Positions 51,858-61,157 of a stretch of DNA of 64,000 nucleotides are shown here, piece by piece. The stretch is from positions 182,268-246,267 of the forward strand of contig JBCDFV010000001.1 of the NCBI GenBank assembly GCA_039177555.1, given 5' to 3'. Made by a program: the position numbers and the translations under genes. Each line of letters starts with the position of its first letter. The first letter of the stretch is position 1. A model generated the notes under the pieces. The model was not told the DNA's origin. It was given only the letters and a program-made list of their open reading frames with translations, and did not search any database. Source of the stretch: JANQGH01 sp039177555 (GTDB lineage Bacteria; Pseudomonadota; Alphaproteobacteria; DSM-16000; Inquilinaceae).

Positions 51858-53312
51858 ATGACCCGATCGTCGATTCGGTTCGTGCATCGGGGCGCTGTGA
51901 CGACGTTGGACGGTTTCGCGCCGACGCGGACGGTGCTGGAGTATCTGCGCGAGGACCTGCACCTGACCGGCACGAAGGAGGGCTGTGCCGAAGGCGACTG
52001 CGGCGCCTGCACCGTCATCCTTGGCCGTCCGGCCGACGACGGCGCGATCCGGTTCGAGGCGATGAATGCCTGCATTTTGTTTGTCGGTGCCTTGGACGGC
52101 GCCTGGCTGATCACGGTAGAGGATCTCGCGGGTCCCGACGGCACGCTGCACCCCGTGCAACAGGCGATGGTCGACCATCACGGTTCGCAATGCGGCTTTT
52201 GCACGCCGGGCTTCGTGATGACCTTGGCGGCGTATCAGCTGGCTGGGGCCGAAGCGGAGACCGGGACAATCAATAGCTGGCTGGCCGGCAATCTCTGCCG
52301 CTGCACCGGCTACGGCCCAATTCTACAGGCGGCTCGCGCGGTTGCCGGCACGGATCAGCCACGCTGGTTTGCGGATGAGATCGACCGCGCGCTGCCCTTG
52401 ATCGGTGGACTGATCCACGAGACCGTCGATGTCGGGGGCACCGAGGGCCGGTTCGTCGCACCTGAAGACGCCGACGCGCTGGCGAGCCATCTGCACGACC
52501 ACCCGAATGCGATGCTGGTGGCCGGCGCCACGGATGTCGGCCTTTGGGCGACCAAGCAACTGCGCGATCTGCCGCATCTTGTGAACGTGAAATCCGCCCG
52601 CGACCTGGCCGAGATCACTGTGACGGACGACGGGATCGAGATCGGCGGCGCGGCCACCTACACCGACGCCGTGCCCGCCATTCTGGCCGACTATCCGGAA
52701 GCCGAGACCATGTTCGACCGGCTGGGCGGTGTGCAGGTCCGCAACGCCGGCACGATCGGCGGCAACATCGCCAACGGCTCGCCGATCGGCGACAGCCCGC
52801 CCTTCCTGATCGCGGCTGGCGCCAGCCTGCGGCTACGCCGAGGCGATGCGCGGCGGGAGGTGGCGCTTGAGGACTTCTTCATCGCGTACGGCAAACAGGA
52901 TGTGCGGTCCGGTGAGTTTGTCGAGGCCGTGCTGCTGCCCCGGCGCACCCCCAACACGCTGTTCGGCGTCTACAAGATCTCCAAACGGCGCGATCAGGAC
53001 ATCTCCAGCGTTCTGGCTGCCTTCGCGGTGACGGTCGATGAGTCCAGCGGCGTTTGCACGAATGCGAGGCTGGCCTATGGCGGCATGGCGGGGACCCCGG
53101 CGCTGGCGCGTCACGCTATGGCGGCGTTGATTGATCAGCCCTGGACGCTAGCCAGTGTTCAGCGGGCGAAGACCGCCTTGGCGCAGGACTTCGCGCCCCT
53201 GACCGATCATCGCGCCTCGAGTTGGTACCGCCTGGAAGTCGCCGGCAACTTGCTGGAGCGGCTCTTTTGGCAGCATCAGGGCGACAACGTCGCGACGGCG
53301 GCCCATGCCTGA
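51858..53312 (+). CDS. xdhA: Xanthine dehydrogenase small subunit (2Fe-2S/FAD)
   Basis: Carries electrons from the molybdenum site to NAD+. The 484 residues show the plant-ferredoxin cluster (GTKEGCAEGDCGACTVI, near 35-50), the second [2Fe-2S] domain (GSQCGFCTPGFVM near 110 and NLCRCTGYGPIL near 150), and the FAD-binding domain from about 190 (AMLVAGATDVGLWATKQ; GTIGGNIANGSPIGDSPP near 300). It is followed by xdhB with an 8-base overlap. With XdhB it oxidises hypoxanthine and xanthine to urate, feeding the uricase pathway. Confidence 0.96.
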   Translation: MTRSSIRFVHRGAVTTLDGFAPTRTVLEYLREDLHLTGTKEGCAEGDCGACTVILGRPADDGAIRFEAMNACILFVGALDGAWLITVEDLAGPDGTLHPVQQAMVDHHGSQCGFCTPGFVMTLAAYQLAGAEAETGTINSWLAGNLCRCTGYGPILQAARAVAGTDQPRWFADEIDRALPLIGGLIHETVDVGGTEGRFVAPEDADALASHLHDHPNAMLVAGATDVGLWATKQLRDLPHLVNVKSARDLAEITVTDDGIEIGGAATYTDAVPAILADYPEAETMFDRLGGVQVRNAGTIGGNIANGSPIGDSPPFLIAAGASLRLRRGDARREVALEDFFIAYGKQDVRSGEFVEAVLLPRRTPNTLFGVYKISKRRDQDISSVLAAFAVTVDESSGVCTNARLAYGGMAGTPALARHAMAALIDQPWTLASVQRAKTALAQDFAPLTDHRASSWYRLEVAGNLLERLFWQHQGDNVATAAHA

Positions 53313-55620
53313 CGACGCGACCCTCGTGGCCAAGACCGGCTCCGTCCGCCGCCCGCTGGCCCATGACAGCGCGGCCGGCCATGTTTCGGGGCTGGCCCGC
53401 TATGTCGACGACATACCGGAACCGCCCACCACCCTGCATGCCTGCCCGGGATTGAGCCCCGTCGGACCTGGCGCCATTCGTGCCCTGAATCTGGCGCCCG
53501 TACGGGCCGCACCCGGCGTCGTCGCCGTGCTGACGGCCGAAGACGTGCCGGGTGAAAACAATGTCGGGCCGGTGGTGCACGATGAACCGGTCTTTCCCGA
53601 ACAGTCGGTGGACTTCGCCGGCCAGCCGCTTTTTCTCGTGGTCGCCGAAGACCGGATGGCGGCGCGCATGGCGGCCCGGCTGGCGCAGGTCGAGATCGAA
53701 GCGGCCGACGGCATCTATACGGTCGACACCGCCTTGGAGGCAGGGCACGCGCTGCATCCGCCCACCACAATGGCGCGCGGTGACGTCGAGGGCGTCCTGA
53801 CAGCCGCCGTCCGCCGGATCGAGGGCGAGATCCGTATCGGTGGCCAGGACCATTTTTATCTCGAAGGCCAGGTCTCGCTGGCGGTGCCGCAGGAGGGCGA
53901 CGATCTCACCATCTACTGCTCGACCCAGCACCCGTCGGAAGTTCAGATGCTGGTCGCCCATGCGCTGGATGTTCCCGTTGTCGCCATCACGGTCGAGGTT
54001 CGACGCATGGGCGGCGGCTTTGGCGGCAAGGAGACCCAGGCGGCACCGTTCGCGATCATGGCCGCCCTGGCCGCGAACAAGCTTCGGCGGCCCGTAAAGC
54101 TGCGCCTGGATCGTGACGACGACATGATCGCGACCGGCAAGCGGCATGACTTTCTCGGCCGGTATGCGATCGGCGTGGACGATCAGGGGCTGATCCAGGC
54201 GGCCGACATCACGCTGGCGTCGCGCTGCGGCTTCTCGCACGACCTGTCGCGGCCGATCAACGACCGGGCCATGGCGCACAGCGACAACGCCTACTTCCTG
54301 CCGGCGGTGCGGATCACCTCGCATCGGTGCAAGACCCACACGGTCTCCAACACCGCCTTCCGCGGCTTCGGCGGCCCACAAGGCATGATGGTGATCGAAC
54401 GGGCAATGGACGCCATCGCCGCCAAGCTGGGCGAGGACCCGCTGACTATCCGCCGGCGCAACCTCTACGGCATCGGCGAGCGCAACCTGACGCCTTACGA
54501 CATGACGGTCGAAGATAATGTCGCGCCCGCGCTTGTCGATCAGCTGGCCGCGGAGTCTGACTACGCCGATCGGCGCGCCCAGATCGTCGCGTTCAACCGG
54601 AACAGCCAATTGACCAAGCGCGGCATCGCCTTGACCCCGGTGAAGTTCGGTATCTCGTTCACCAACACGTTCCTGAACCAGGCCGGCGCCCTGATCCACA
54701 TCTATCGCGACGGCAGCATCCATCTGAACCATGGCGGCACGGAGATGGGCCAGGGCCTGTTCATCAAGGTCGCCCAGATCGTCGCCGACGAGTTCGGCCT
54801 ACCGCTCGACCGGGTCAGGATCACGGCGACACGCACGGACAAGGTGCCCAACACCTCCGCCACCGCCGCGTCGGCCGGCACCGACCTGAATGGGCGGGCG
54901 GCCCAGGAGGCAGCGCGGACGTTGAAGGCCCGGCTCAGCGACATGTTCCGCCGGCACACCGGGTCGAAATCCAACATCATCCGGTTCGCCGAGAGCGAGA
55001 TCACGGACGGGCATTTCACCCTACCCTTCTTCCAGGTCGTCAGCCTGGCCTATTTCGACCGGGTCTCGCTGTCCGCGACGGGGTATTACCGTACACCGAA
55101 GATCAAATGGGACCCGGAGGCCGGCAAAGGGCGGCCCTTCCTCTATTTCGGCTATGGCGCCTCGGTTTCCGAGGTCGAAATCGACACGCTGACGGGCGAG
55201 TACGAGATCCGCGCGGTCGACATTCTGCATGATGTCGGGCGGTCGCTGAACCCGGCGGTGGATCTGGGCCAGATCGAGGGCGGCTTCATCCAGGGCATGG
55301 GCTGGCTGACCTGCGAGGAGCTGGTGTTCGACGACAAGGGCAACCTGAAGACCCACGCCCCGTCGACCTACAAGATCCCCTGCGCGGGCGACCGGCCGGA
55401 ACGGTTTTCGATCCGCCTGTTTGACAATGAGAACAAGGAGGGAAACCTCTATCAATCCAAGGCAGTCGGCGAACCGCCCCTGATGCTGGCGATCTCGGCC
55501 CACTCCGCGCTCTGCCACGCAGTCTCCGGCGCCGGGCCGGACCGCTGGTGGCCGAACCTGGATGCCCCGGCGACGCCCGAACGCGTGTTGCGCGCCCTGG
55601 CCGAGGCCAAGGCGCCATGA
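53305..55620 (+). CDS. xdhB: Xanthine dehydrogenase molybdenum-binding subunit
   Basis: The catalytic subunit, 771 residues. Visible motifs: IGGQDHFYLEGQVSLAVPQE near 180, RRMGGGFGGKETQA near 235, SNTAFRGFGGPQGMMVIERA near 350, GGTEMGQGLFIKVAQIVADE near 475, and the catalytic glutamate in AVGEPPLMLAISAHSAL near 730 that activates the Mo-OH. The Phe/Arg substrate pocket is consistent with purine binding, though the aldehyde-oxidase branch cannot be excluded by motif alone; the urate genes alongside settle the call. Its start overlaps xdhA and its stop overlaps xdhC (ATGA). Confidence 0.96.
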   Translation: MPDDATLVAKTGSVRRPLAHDSAAGHVSGLARYVDDIPEPPTTLHACPGLSPVGPGAIRALNLAPVRAAPGVVAVLTAEDVPGENNVGPVVHDEPVFPEQSVDFAGQPLFLVVAEDRMAARMAARLAQVEIEAADGIYTVDTALEAGHALHPPTTMARGDVEGVLTAAVRRIEGEIRIGGQDHFYLEGQVSLAVPQEGDDLTIYCSTQHPSEVQMLVAHALDVPVVAITVEVRRMGGGFGGKETQAAPFAIMAALAANKLRRPVKLRLDRDDDMIATGKRHDFLGRYAIGVDDQGLIQAADITLASRCGFSHDLSRPINDRAMAHSDNAYFLPAVRITSHRCKTHTVSNTAFRGFGGPQGMMVIERAMDAIAAKLGEDPLTIRRRNLYGIGERNLTPYDMTVEDNVAPALVDQLAAESDYADRRAQIVAFNRNSQLTKRGIALTPVKFGISFTNTFLNQAGALIHIYRDGSIHLNHGGTEMGQGLFIKVAQIVADEFGLPLDRVRITATRTDKVPNTSATAASAGTDLNGRAAQEAARTLKARLSDMFRRHTGSKSNIIRFAESEITDGHFTLPFFQVVSLAYFDRVSLSATGYYRTPKIKWDPEAGKGRPFLYFGYGASVSEVEIDTLTGEYEIRAVDILHDVGRSLNPAVDLGQIEGGFIQGMGWLTCEELVFDDKGNLKTHAPSTYKIPCAGDRPERFSIRLFDNENKEGNLYQSKAVGEPPLMLAISAHSALCHAVSGAGPDRWWPNLDAPATPERVLRALAEAKAP

Positions 55621-56390
55621 GCGCGATCAAGGTCACCGTCGCAGAGACCCTAGGCTCCGCCCCGCGCGAGGCCGGCGCAACGATGATCGTGCACGCCGAC
55701 GGCCAGGCCGGCTCGATTGGTGGCGGGGCCTTGGAGAAGCGGGCGATTGAACTGGCGCGTGAGATGCTGGCCGAGGGCACGGAGCATCGGGAGCTTCGGC
55801 TGCCGCTTGGACCAACGCTGCAACAATGCTGTGGCGGCTACGTGATCCTGGACCTGGCGACGACAGAGCAGAGCGAGGTCGAAGCCTACGACCGGCGTGA
55901 AACGCTCTACCTCTACGGCGCCGGCCATGTCGGCCGGGCGGTGGTCCAGGCCCTGTCCGCACTGCCGTTCAACATCGTCTGGATCGACGCGCGTGAAGAC
56001 TGGCGACCGGTGGGCGGCGATCACTGCCGCGCCGTTTCGGGCGACCCTCTGTCGGTCGCGGGCGAGGCCGACGCCGACGCCTACCACCTGATCATGACTC
56101 ATGATCATGGCTTGGACCTGGAGCTGTGCGACCTCCTGCTCAGGCGCGCCGAAACGGCCCATGTCGGCCTGATCGGCTCGACTTCAAAAAAGGCACGCTT
56201 TTTCAGCCAGCTCCGCGCTCGGGGGCTAACCGACGGCCAGATCGGGCGGCTCGTTTGTCCGATCGGCGTCGTGGGCATCAAGGGCAAGGAACCGGCGGTG
56301 ATCGCCGCCGCCGTGGCGGCCGAACTGCTGCTGGTGCGCAGTCGGCGCATGCGTATGACCGAACAAGAGGGCGGCGCGCTGCATGCCTGA
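55617..56390 (+). CDS. xdhC: Xanthine dehydrogenase accessory protein XdhC
   Basis: Binds molybdenum cofactor, promotes its sulfuration and inserts it into XdhB. The 257 residues contain VAETLGSAPREAGATMIVHA at the start, GSIGGGALEKRAIELAREML near 40, QQCCGGYVILDL near 75 (the conserved Cys pair), and the C-terminal Rossmann domain YLYGAGHVGRAVVQALS near 100 with HVGLIGSTSKKARFFSQLR near 185. The N-terminus is about 20 residues shorter than many homologues; coupling through ATGA to the xdhB stop supports the chosen start. It overlaps the ABC ATPase gene by 8 bases. Confidence 0.94.
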   Translation: MSAIKVTVAETLGSAPREAGATMIVHADGQAGSIGGGALEKRAIELAREMLAEGTEHRELRLPLGPTLQQCCGGYVILDLATTEQSEVEAYDRRETLYLYGAGHVGRAVVQALSALPFNIVWIDAREDWRPVGGDHCRAVSGDPLSVAGEADADAYHLIMTHDHGLDLELCDLLLRRAETAHVGLIGSTSKKARFFSQLRARGLTDGQIGRLVCPIGVVGIKGKEPAVIAAAVAAELLLVRSRRMRMTEQEGGALHA

Positions 56391-57930
56391 CGCCCCGCTC
56401 TTGGAACTGGTCGGCATCACCAGGCGCTTTCCCGGCGTACTAGCCAACGATGACATCGACTTCACCATAACTCCCGGCGAGATCCATGCGCTGTTGGGCG
56501 AGAATGGGGCCGGCAAATCGACCCTGATGAAGATCATCGCCGGGCTGCTGGCGCCGGACGAGGGCGAAATCAGGTGGCAGGGCCGTTCCGTGACCATCCG
56601 CTCGCCCATCGCGGCGCGCGATCTCGGCATCGGCATGGTGCACCAGCATTTCGCCCTGTTCGAGGGGCTGAGCGTGGCGGAAAACATCGCGCTCAGCCTG
56701 CCCAAGGCGGTGCCGGGGCCGGCGCTGACCCGGCGGCTGAACGCGGTGGCCGAGCAGTACGGGCTGAAGCTGGACCCGCATGCCCATGTCTTCGAACTGT
56801 CGGCGGGCGAAAAGCAGCGCATTGAGATCGTCCGGACATTGCTGCAGGAACCGAAGCTGTTGATCCTGGACGAGCCCACCTCGGTGCTCACGCCGGGCGA
56901 GACCGAGCAGCTGTTCGATACGCTTCGACGTCTTGCGGCCGACGGCACCGCCATCGTCTTCATTTCGCACAAGCTGCAGGAGGTGCGCCTTCTGTGCGAT
57001 CAGGCCACGATCCTGCGCGGCGGCCGGGTCGTGGCAGATTGCCGGCCCGCCGATGTGGACGCCGAGCAGATCGCCGAGCTGATGCTGGGCGACCGGCCGC
57101 CGGCGACCAAACGCCACGACCGGCAAGCGGGGGCAACGATCCTGAAGGTCAAAGACCTGGAACTGGCGCGATCGGGCGGCGCCAAGCCGCTTGTTGTCGA
57201 GGACCTGAGCCTGCGGGCGGGCGAGATCGTGGGCGTCGCGGGCGTTGCCGGCAATGGCCAGGAGGCGCTCTACCGCGCGCTGTCGGGCGAAGACCTGGCC
57301 CAGCGCCCGGACTGCATCAGCTACAACGACAAGCCGATCGGTCGCAGCGGTCCGAACGCGCGCCGCGCCGCCGGCATCGCGTTCCTGCCGGAGGAACGGT
57401 TGGGCCACGCGGCGGTGCCGAACTTCACGCTGACCGACAACGCACTGCTGTCGAACCTGATCGACCGGCGGCTGCATCGGCGCGGCTGGATCTTCCGTGG
57501 GCGGCTGTCCCGCCGGGCCCAGGACATCAGCGACGGCCACGACGTCCGGCACAGCGGCATCGACCAGTTGGCCAGCGGCCTTTCCGGCGGCAATCTGCAG
57601 AAGTTCGTCGTCGGCCGCGAACTGGACAAGCAACCCGCTTGCCTGATCATCGACCAGCCCACCTGGGGCGTCGATCCTGGTGCGGCGACCCGCATCCGCG
57701 ACGCCTTGCAGCGCCTGGCGGCGAACGGCGCGGCCATTCTGGTGATCAGCCAGGATCTCGACGAGCTGATCGGCCTGTGCGACCGGCTTGCCGTTCTGCA
57801 TGAGGGCGTGCTGTCGCCGACCCGGCCGGTTCAGGACTGGACCATCCACGCGCTGGGCCTGGCCATGACGGGTGCCGAGCCCACGGCGCCAGCCGAGGCC
57901 GAGCCGGCACCGCTGAGGGCCTTGCCATGA
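56383..57930 (+). CDS. ABC transporter ATPase, nucleoside/purine (BMP) type
   Basis: A 515-residue tandem ATPase. Domain 1 has Walker A LLGENGAGKSTLMKIIAG near 43, signature LSAGEKQRIEIVRTLLQ and Walker B LLILDEPTSVLTPGE near 170. Domain 2 has a degenerate P-loop (GVAGVAGNGQEALYRAL, near 290), signature LSGGNLQKFVVGREL and LIIDQPTWGVDPGA, with Gln where the catalytic Glu would be. Such asymmetry is common in this family, so only one site is expected to hydrolyse ATP. It overlaps xdhC and the next permease, tying import to xanthine dehydrogenase production. Confidence 0.94.
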   Translation: MPDAPLLELVGITRRFPGVLANDDIDFTITPGEIHALLGENGAGKSTLMKIIAGLLAPDEGEIRWQGRSVTIRSPIAARDLGIGMVHQHFALFEGLSVAENIALSLPKAVPGPALTRRLNAVAEQYGLKLDPHAHVFELSAGEKQRIEIVRTLLQEPKLLILDEPTSVLTPGETEQLFDTLRRLAADGTAIVFISHKLQEVRLLCDQATILRGGRVVADCRPADVDAEQIAELMLGDRPPATKRHDRQAGATILKVKDLELARSGGAKPLVVEDLSLRAGEIVGVAGVAGNGQEALYRALSGEDLAQRPDCISYNDKPIGRSGPNARRAAGIAFLPEERLGHAAVPNFTLTDNALLSNLIDRRLHRRGWIFRGRLSRRAQDISDGHDVRHSGIDQLASGLSGGNLQKFVVGRELDKQPACLIIDQPTWGVDPGAATRIRDALQRLAANGAAILVISQDLDELIGLCDRLAVLHEGVLSPTRPVQDWTIHALGLAMTGAEPTAPAEAEPAPLRALP

Positions 57931-59012
57931 TCAGGCTGGTGCCGCGCACGCGACCGTCCCTGCTGCTGCAGGCCGGCACCAGTGTTCTGGCCGTGCTGCT
58001 GACCCTTCTGTTCGGCATGATCATGTTCGCGCTCTTAGGCAATCCGCCGTTCGAGGTCTTGTCGGTCTTCCTGACCAGTCCGTTGTCCAGCCTGTTCGAT
58101 ATCAGCGACCTGCTGGTGAAGGCCGGGCCCTTGATCCTGATCGCGCTGGGCCTCGCCGTCGGCTATCGCGCCAACATCTGGAACATCGGGGCGGAGGGCC
58201 AGTTCCTGCTCGGCTCCATCTTCGGCATGGGTGCGGTCTTGGCGTTGGGCAACCCGGCGACGATCTGGGCGGTCCCGGTCGTTTTGATCGCGGGCGCGAT
58301 CGGCGGGATGCTGTGGGCCGCGATTCCGGCCGCGTTGCGCACGGCGTTCAACGCCAGCGAGCTGCTGACCAGCCTGATGCTGGTCTATGTCGCGCAGCAG
58401 TTGCTGTACTTCATGGTCAATCAGGTCTGGAAGAACCCGCTGTCGTTCGGCTGGCCGGAGACGGTGGAGTTGCACGAGGCTTTGCAATTGCAGGCGCTGG
58501 TCGACGGCACCAACATCCATGCCGGCCTGATCGTCGTGGTGACGATCGCGGCAGTCTTGGCCATCCTGACCTTCCGCACGACCTTCGGCTATCGGATGCG
58601 CATGGCCGAGCTGACGCCGAAAGCCCTGCGTTTCGCGGGCTTCGGCGAAAAGGCGACGATCTGGATCAGCCTGTTGTTGAGCGGCGGCCTCGCTGGCCTG
58701 GCCGGCGCCATCGAGTTGTCGGCGACGTTTGAGAAGCTGAACGATCAGTTCAGCCTCGGCTATGGCTTCACGGCGATCATCGTCGCGTTCCTTGGCCGGC
58801 TGAACCCGATTGGCATCGTGCTGGGCGGGCTGCTGGTCGGCTTCACTTTTGTCGGTGGCGACTGGATCCGCGTCTCTCACGGCATCAACGACGCGGCGGC
58901 CGATGTGTTCCAGGCCAGCCTGCTGTTCTTCGTTCTGGCCTGCGACCTGATCACGCGCTACCGGGTGCAGTGGGTCCGCCATGGCCATCAGACGCGGGTG
59001 CCCGCCGAATGA
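57927..59012 (+). CDS. ABC transporter permease, nucleoside/purine type (first)
   Basis: A 361-residue membrane protein of the BPD type 2 (branched-chain/BMP) permease family with about 9-10 hydrophobic segments. Family landmarks include GPLILIALGLAVGYRANIWN and IGAEGQFLLGSIFGMG near 70-95, and the ATPase-docking stretch MRMAELTPKALRFAGFGEKA near 225. ATGA overlap with the ATPase stop and with the second permease start. The two permeases form the channel for the BMP-type receptor. Confidence 0.93.
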   Translation: MIRLVPRTRPSLLLQAGTSVLAVLLTLLFGMIMFALLGNPPFEVLSVFLTSPLSSLFDISDLLVKAGPLILIALGLAVGYRANIWNIGAEGQFLLGSIFGMGAVLALGNPATIWAVPVVLIAGAIGGMLWAAIPAALRTAFNASELLTSLMLVYVAQQLLYFMVNQVWKNPLSFGWPETVELHEALQLQALVDGTNIHAGLIVVVTIAAVLAILTFRTTFGYRMRMAELTPKALRFAGFGEKATIWISLLLSGGLAGLAGAIELSATFEKLNDQFSLGYGFTAIIVAFLGRLNPIGIVLGGLLVGFTFVGGDWIRVSHGINDAAADVFQASLLFFVLACDLITRYRVQWVRHGHQTRVPAE

Positions 59013-59959
59013 GCGGCCTGTTTGAATTCGTGATCAGCAATCTGCTGACGGTTTCCTTCGCCGTCGCGGTCATCGGCGCCGCGACGCCCCTGCTATTGGC
59101 CGCCACCGGCGAACTGATCGTCGAGCGGTCCGGCGTCCTGAACCTGGGTGTCGAGGGCATGATGCTGGCCGGCGCGCTCGCCGGCTTCGCCGCCTCGCAA
59201 GAGCTGAGCTACGCGGTCGGCATTCCGGCCGCCGCCCTGGCCGGCGCCCTTTTGGCGCTGATCTTCGCCTTCTTTACCCAAACCCTGCTGACCAACCAGG
59301 TCGCGACCGGCCTGGCGCTGACGATTTTCGGCATCGGCATCACCAAGCTGATCGGCGAGCCCTATACAGGCACCCCGCTGGAACCCATGGCGCCGCTGTT
59401 CTCGGAAGGCCCGCAGCAGATACCGGTGATCGGCCCGATCGTGTTCGGCCACGACCCGTTCGTCTACCTGTCGGTCATCGGCATCCTCGGCACCTGGTAC
59501 TTTCTATTCCGGACGCGCGCGGGGCTGATCCTGCGCGCCGTAGGCGAGGACCACAATTCGGCTCACGCACTTGGCTGTCACGTGGTCGGCATTCGCTACG
59601 CCGCGATCCTGGTTGGCGGTGCCTTTGCCGGGCTCGGCGGTGCCTACATGTCCATGGTCAAGACGCCACAATGGAACGAGGGCATGACGGCCGGTTCTGG
59701 CTGGATCGCGCTCGCGCTGATCGTGTTCGCAACCTGGCGACCGATGCGCCTGTGGCTGGGCGCCTATCTTTTCGGCGCGCTCTTGGTCCTGCAGTTGCGC
59801 ATTCAGGGTACGGGCGTTTCGGTCGGCGTGACCTATTTCCTCACCATGGTGCCCTATCTGGCCACCATTCTGGTGCTGGTGATCATGTCGTGGGACAAGG
59901 TGGCCCTGCGGCGCCACGCCCCTGCCAGCATCGGCAAGATATTCAAACCGGCCTCGTGA
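59009..59959 (+). CDS. ABC transporter permease, nucleoside/purine type (second)
   Basis: A 316-residue permease paired with the preceding one. It contains the signature GELIVERSGVLNLGVEGMML near 35 typical of YufQ-like permeases, and RAVGEDHNSAHALGCHVVGI near 180 as the ATPase-docking segment. ATG 59009 overlaps the upstream stop (ATGA); the longer frame from 58970 lies in the preceding gene and is rejected. The receptor gene starts 46 bases downstream after AGGAAGG. Confidence 0.93.
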   Translation: MSGLFEFVISNLLTVSFAVAVIGAATPLLLAATGELIVERSGVLNLGVEGMMLAGALAGFAASQELSYAVGIPAAALAGALLALIFAFFTQTLLTNQVATGLALTIFGIGITKLIGEPYTGTPLEPMAPLFSEGPQQIPVIGPIVFGHDPFVYLSVIGILGTWYFLFRTRAGLILRAVGEDHNSAHALGCHVVGIRYAAILVGGAFAGLGGAYMSMVKTPQWNEGMTAGSGWIALALIVFATWRPMRLWLGAYLFGALLVLQLRIQGTGVSVGVTYFLTMVPYLATILVLVIMSWDKVALRRHAPASIGKIFKPAS

Positions 59960-60005
59960 CGGGGCCAGTTCCACCCCCCGAGAAACCATCGCAACAGGAA
60001 GGTAG

Positions 60006-61088
60006 ATGATGAAGGGTTTGAAAGCAGTTCTATCGATCGCGGCAGCAGCGGCCGCCTTGACGGCGGTTGGGTCGGCGTCGGCCCAGGATGATCCGTTTCG
60101 TGTCGCGTACATCTATGTCGGCCCAATCAGCGACCATGGCTGGTCTTATCAGCACGATCAGGGCCGGCTGGCCGTGGAGGCGCATTTTGGCGACCAGGTC
60201 GAAACGCAATATGTCGAGAATGTCGCCGAGGGGCCGGACGCCGCGCGCGTGCTGCGTCAGTTGGCCAGCAGTGGCGTCGATATGATCTTCGCGACCTCGT
60301 TCGGCTTTGGCGACTCGGTGATCGAAATGGCCGAGCAGTTTCCGGACGTCTATTTCGAACACGCCACCGGCTACCAGCGCGCCGACAATGTTTCGACCTA
60401 TTCCGGCCGCTTCTACGAAGGCCGGACCATCCTCGGTAACATCGCTGGGCAACTGACCGAGACCAACCAGATCGGCTATATCGCGTCGTTCCCAATCCCG
60501 GAGGTCGTGCGCGGCATCAATGCGTTCGCCATCGAGTTGCGCCGGGTCAATCCGAACGCCGAGGTCGATGTCGTCTGGCTGAACACCTGGTACAACCCAT
60601 CATTGGAGGCGGAAGCTGCCACGGCCCTTATCGATCAGGGCGCCGACCTCATCGTCCAGCACACCGACAGCCCGGCGGCCTTGCAGGTCGCGGAGGAGCG
60701 CGGCGTTTATGCCTTCGGGCAGTCTTCCGACATGATCGCGTTCGCACCTGACGCACAGCTGACGGCGATCGTCGATGATTGGAGCCAGTACTACATCGAT
60801 CGGGTACAAGCGGCGATGGACGGGACCTGGGAGTCGATGGACACCTGGGACGATATCGACGCGGGCATGGTTTTCATGGCCGACTACACAAACATGCCCG
60901 ACACCGTCGCCCAAGATGCCGAAGCGCTTGAGCACGCAATCGTCGCGGGGCAGCGCCACCCATTCCAAGGCCCCATCTACGCCCAGGACGGGTCGGAGAT
61001 CGTGGCTGAAGGGCAGGTCTTGGACGACACGTCCCTGTTGACCATGGACTATTTCGTCGAGGGCGTGACCGGTAGTATGCCGAACTGA
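60006..61088 (+). CDS. BMP family ABC transporter substrate-binding protein
   Basis: A 360-residue periplasmic receptor. Signal peptide about 1-26 (AVLSIAAAAAALTAVGSASA), with no lipobox Cys, so it should be soluble rather than a lipoprotein. The opening VAYIYVGPISDHGWSYQHDQG is the hallmark of the BMP family; DMIFATSFGFGDSVIEMAEQ (near 95) and EVVRGINAFAIELRRVNPNA (near 165) are also conserved. Members bind nucleosides or free purines; adjacency to xdhABC and adenine deaminase makes a purine ligand likely. Separated from the deaminase gene by a strong stem-loop. Confidence 0.93.
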   Translation: MMKGLKAVLSIAAAAAALTAVGSASAQDDPFRVAYIYVGPISDHGWSYQHDQGRLAVEAHFGDQVETQYVENVAEGPDAARVLRQLASSGVDMIFATSFGFGDSVIEMAEQFPDVYFEHATGYQRADNVSTYSGRFYEGRTILGNIAGQLTETNQIGYIASFPIPEVVRGINAFAIELRRVNPNAEVDVVWLNTWYNPSLEAEAATALIDQGADLIVQHTDSPAALQVAEERGVYAFGQSSDMIAFAPDAQLTAIVDDWSQYYIDRVQAAMDGTWESMDTWDDIDAGMVFMADYTNMPDTVAQDAEALEHAIVAGQRHPFQGPIYAQDGSEIVAEGQVLDDTSLLTMDYFVEGVTGSMPN

Positions 61089-61105
61089 CGGGCCGAGAAC
61101 GCAGC

Positions 61106-61137
61106 GGACGGGGCGGCGCAAACGCGTCGCCCTGTCC
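61106..61137 (+). other. 14-bp stem-loop between the purine receptor and adenine deaminase genes
   Basis: GGACGGGGCGGCGC (61106-61119) pairs with GCGTCGCCCTGTCC (61124-61137) over 14 positions, 12 Watson-Crick and two G-U wobbles, closed by an AAAC loop. It starts 17 bases after the receptor stop and ends 20 bases before the deaminase ATG. No T run follows. It may protect the receptor mRNA from 3' decay or act as a partial terminator, giving more receptor than downstream enzyme. Confidence 0.65.
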
Positions 61138-61157
61138 AAGGCGTCTAGAGAGGAACC

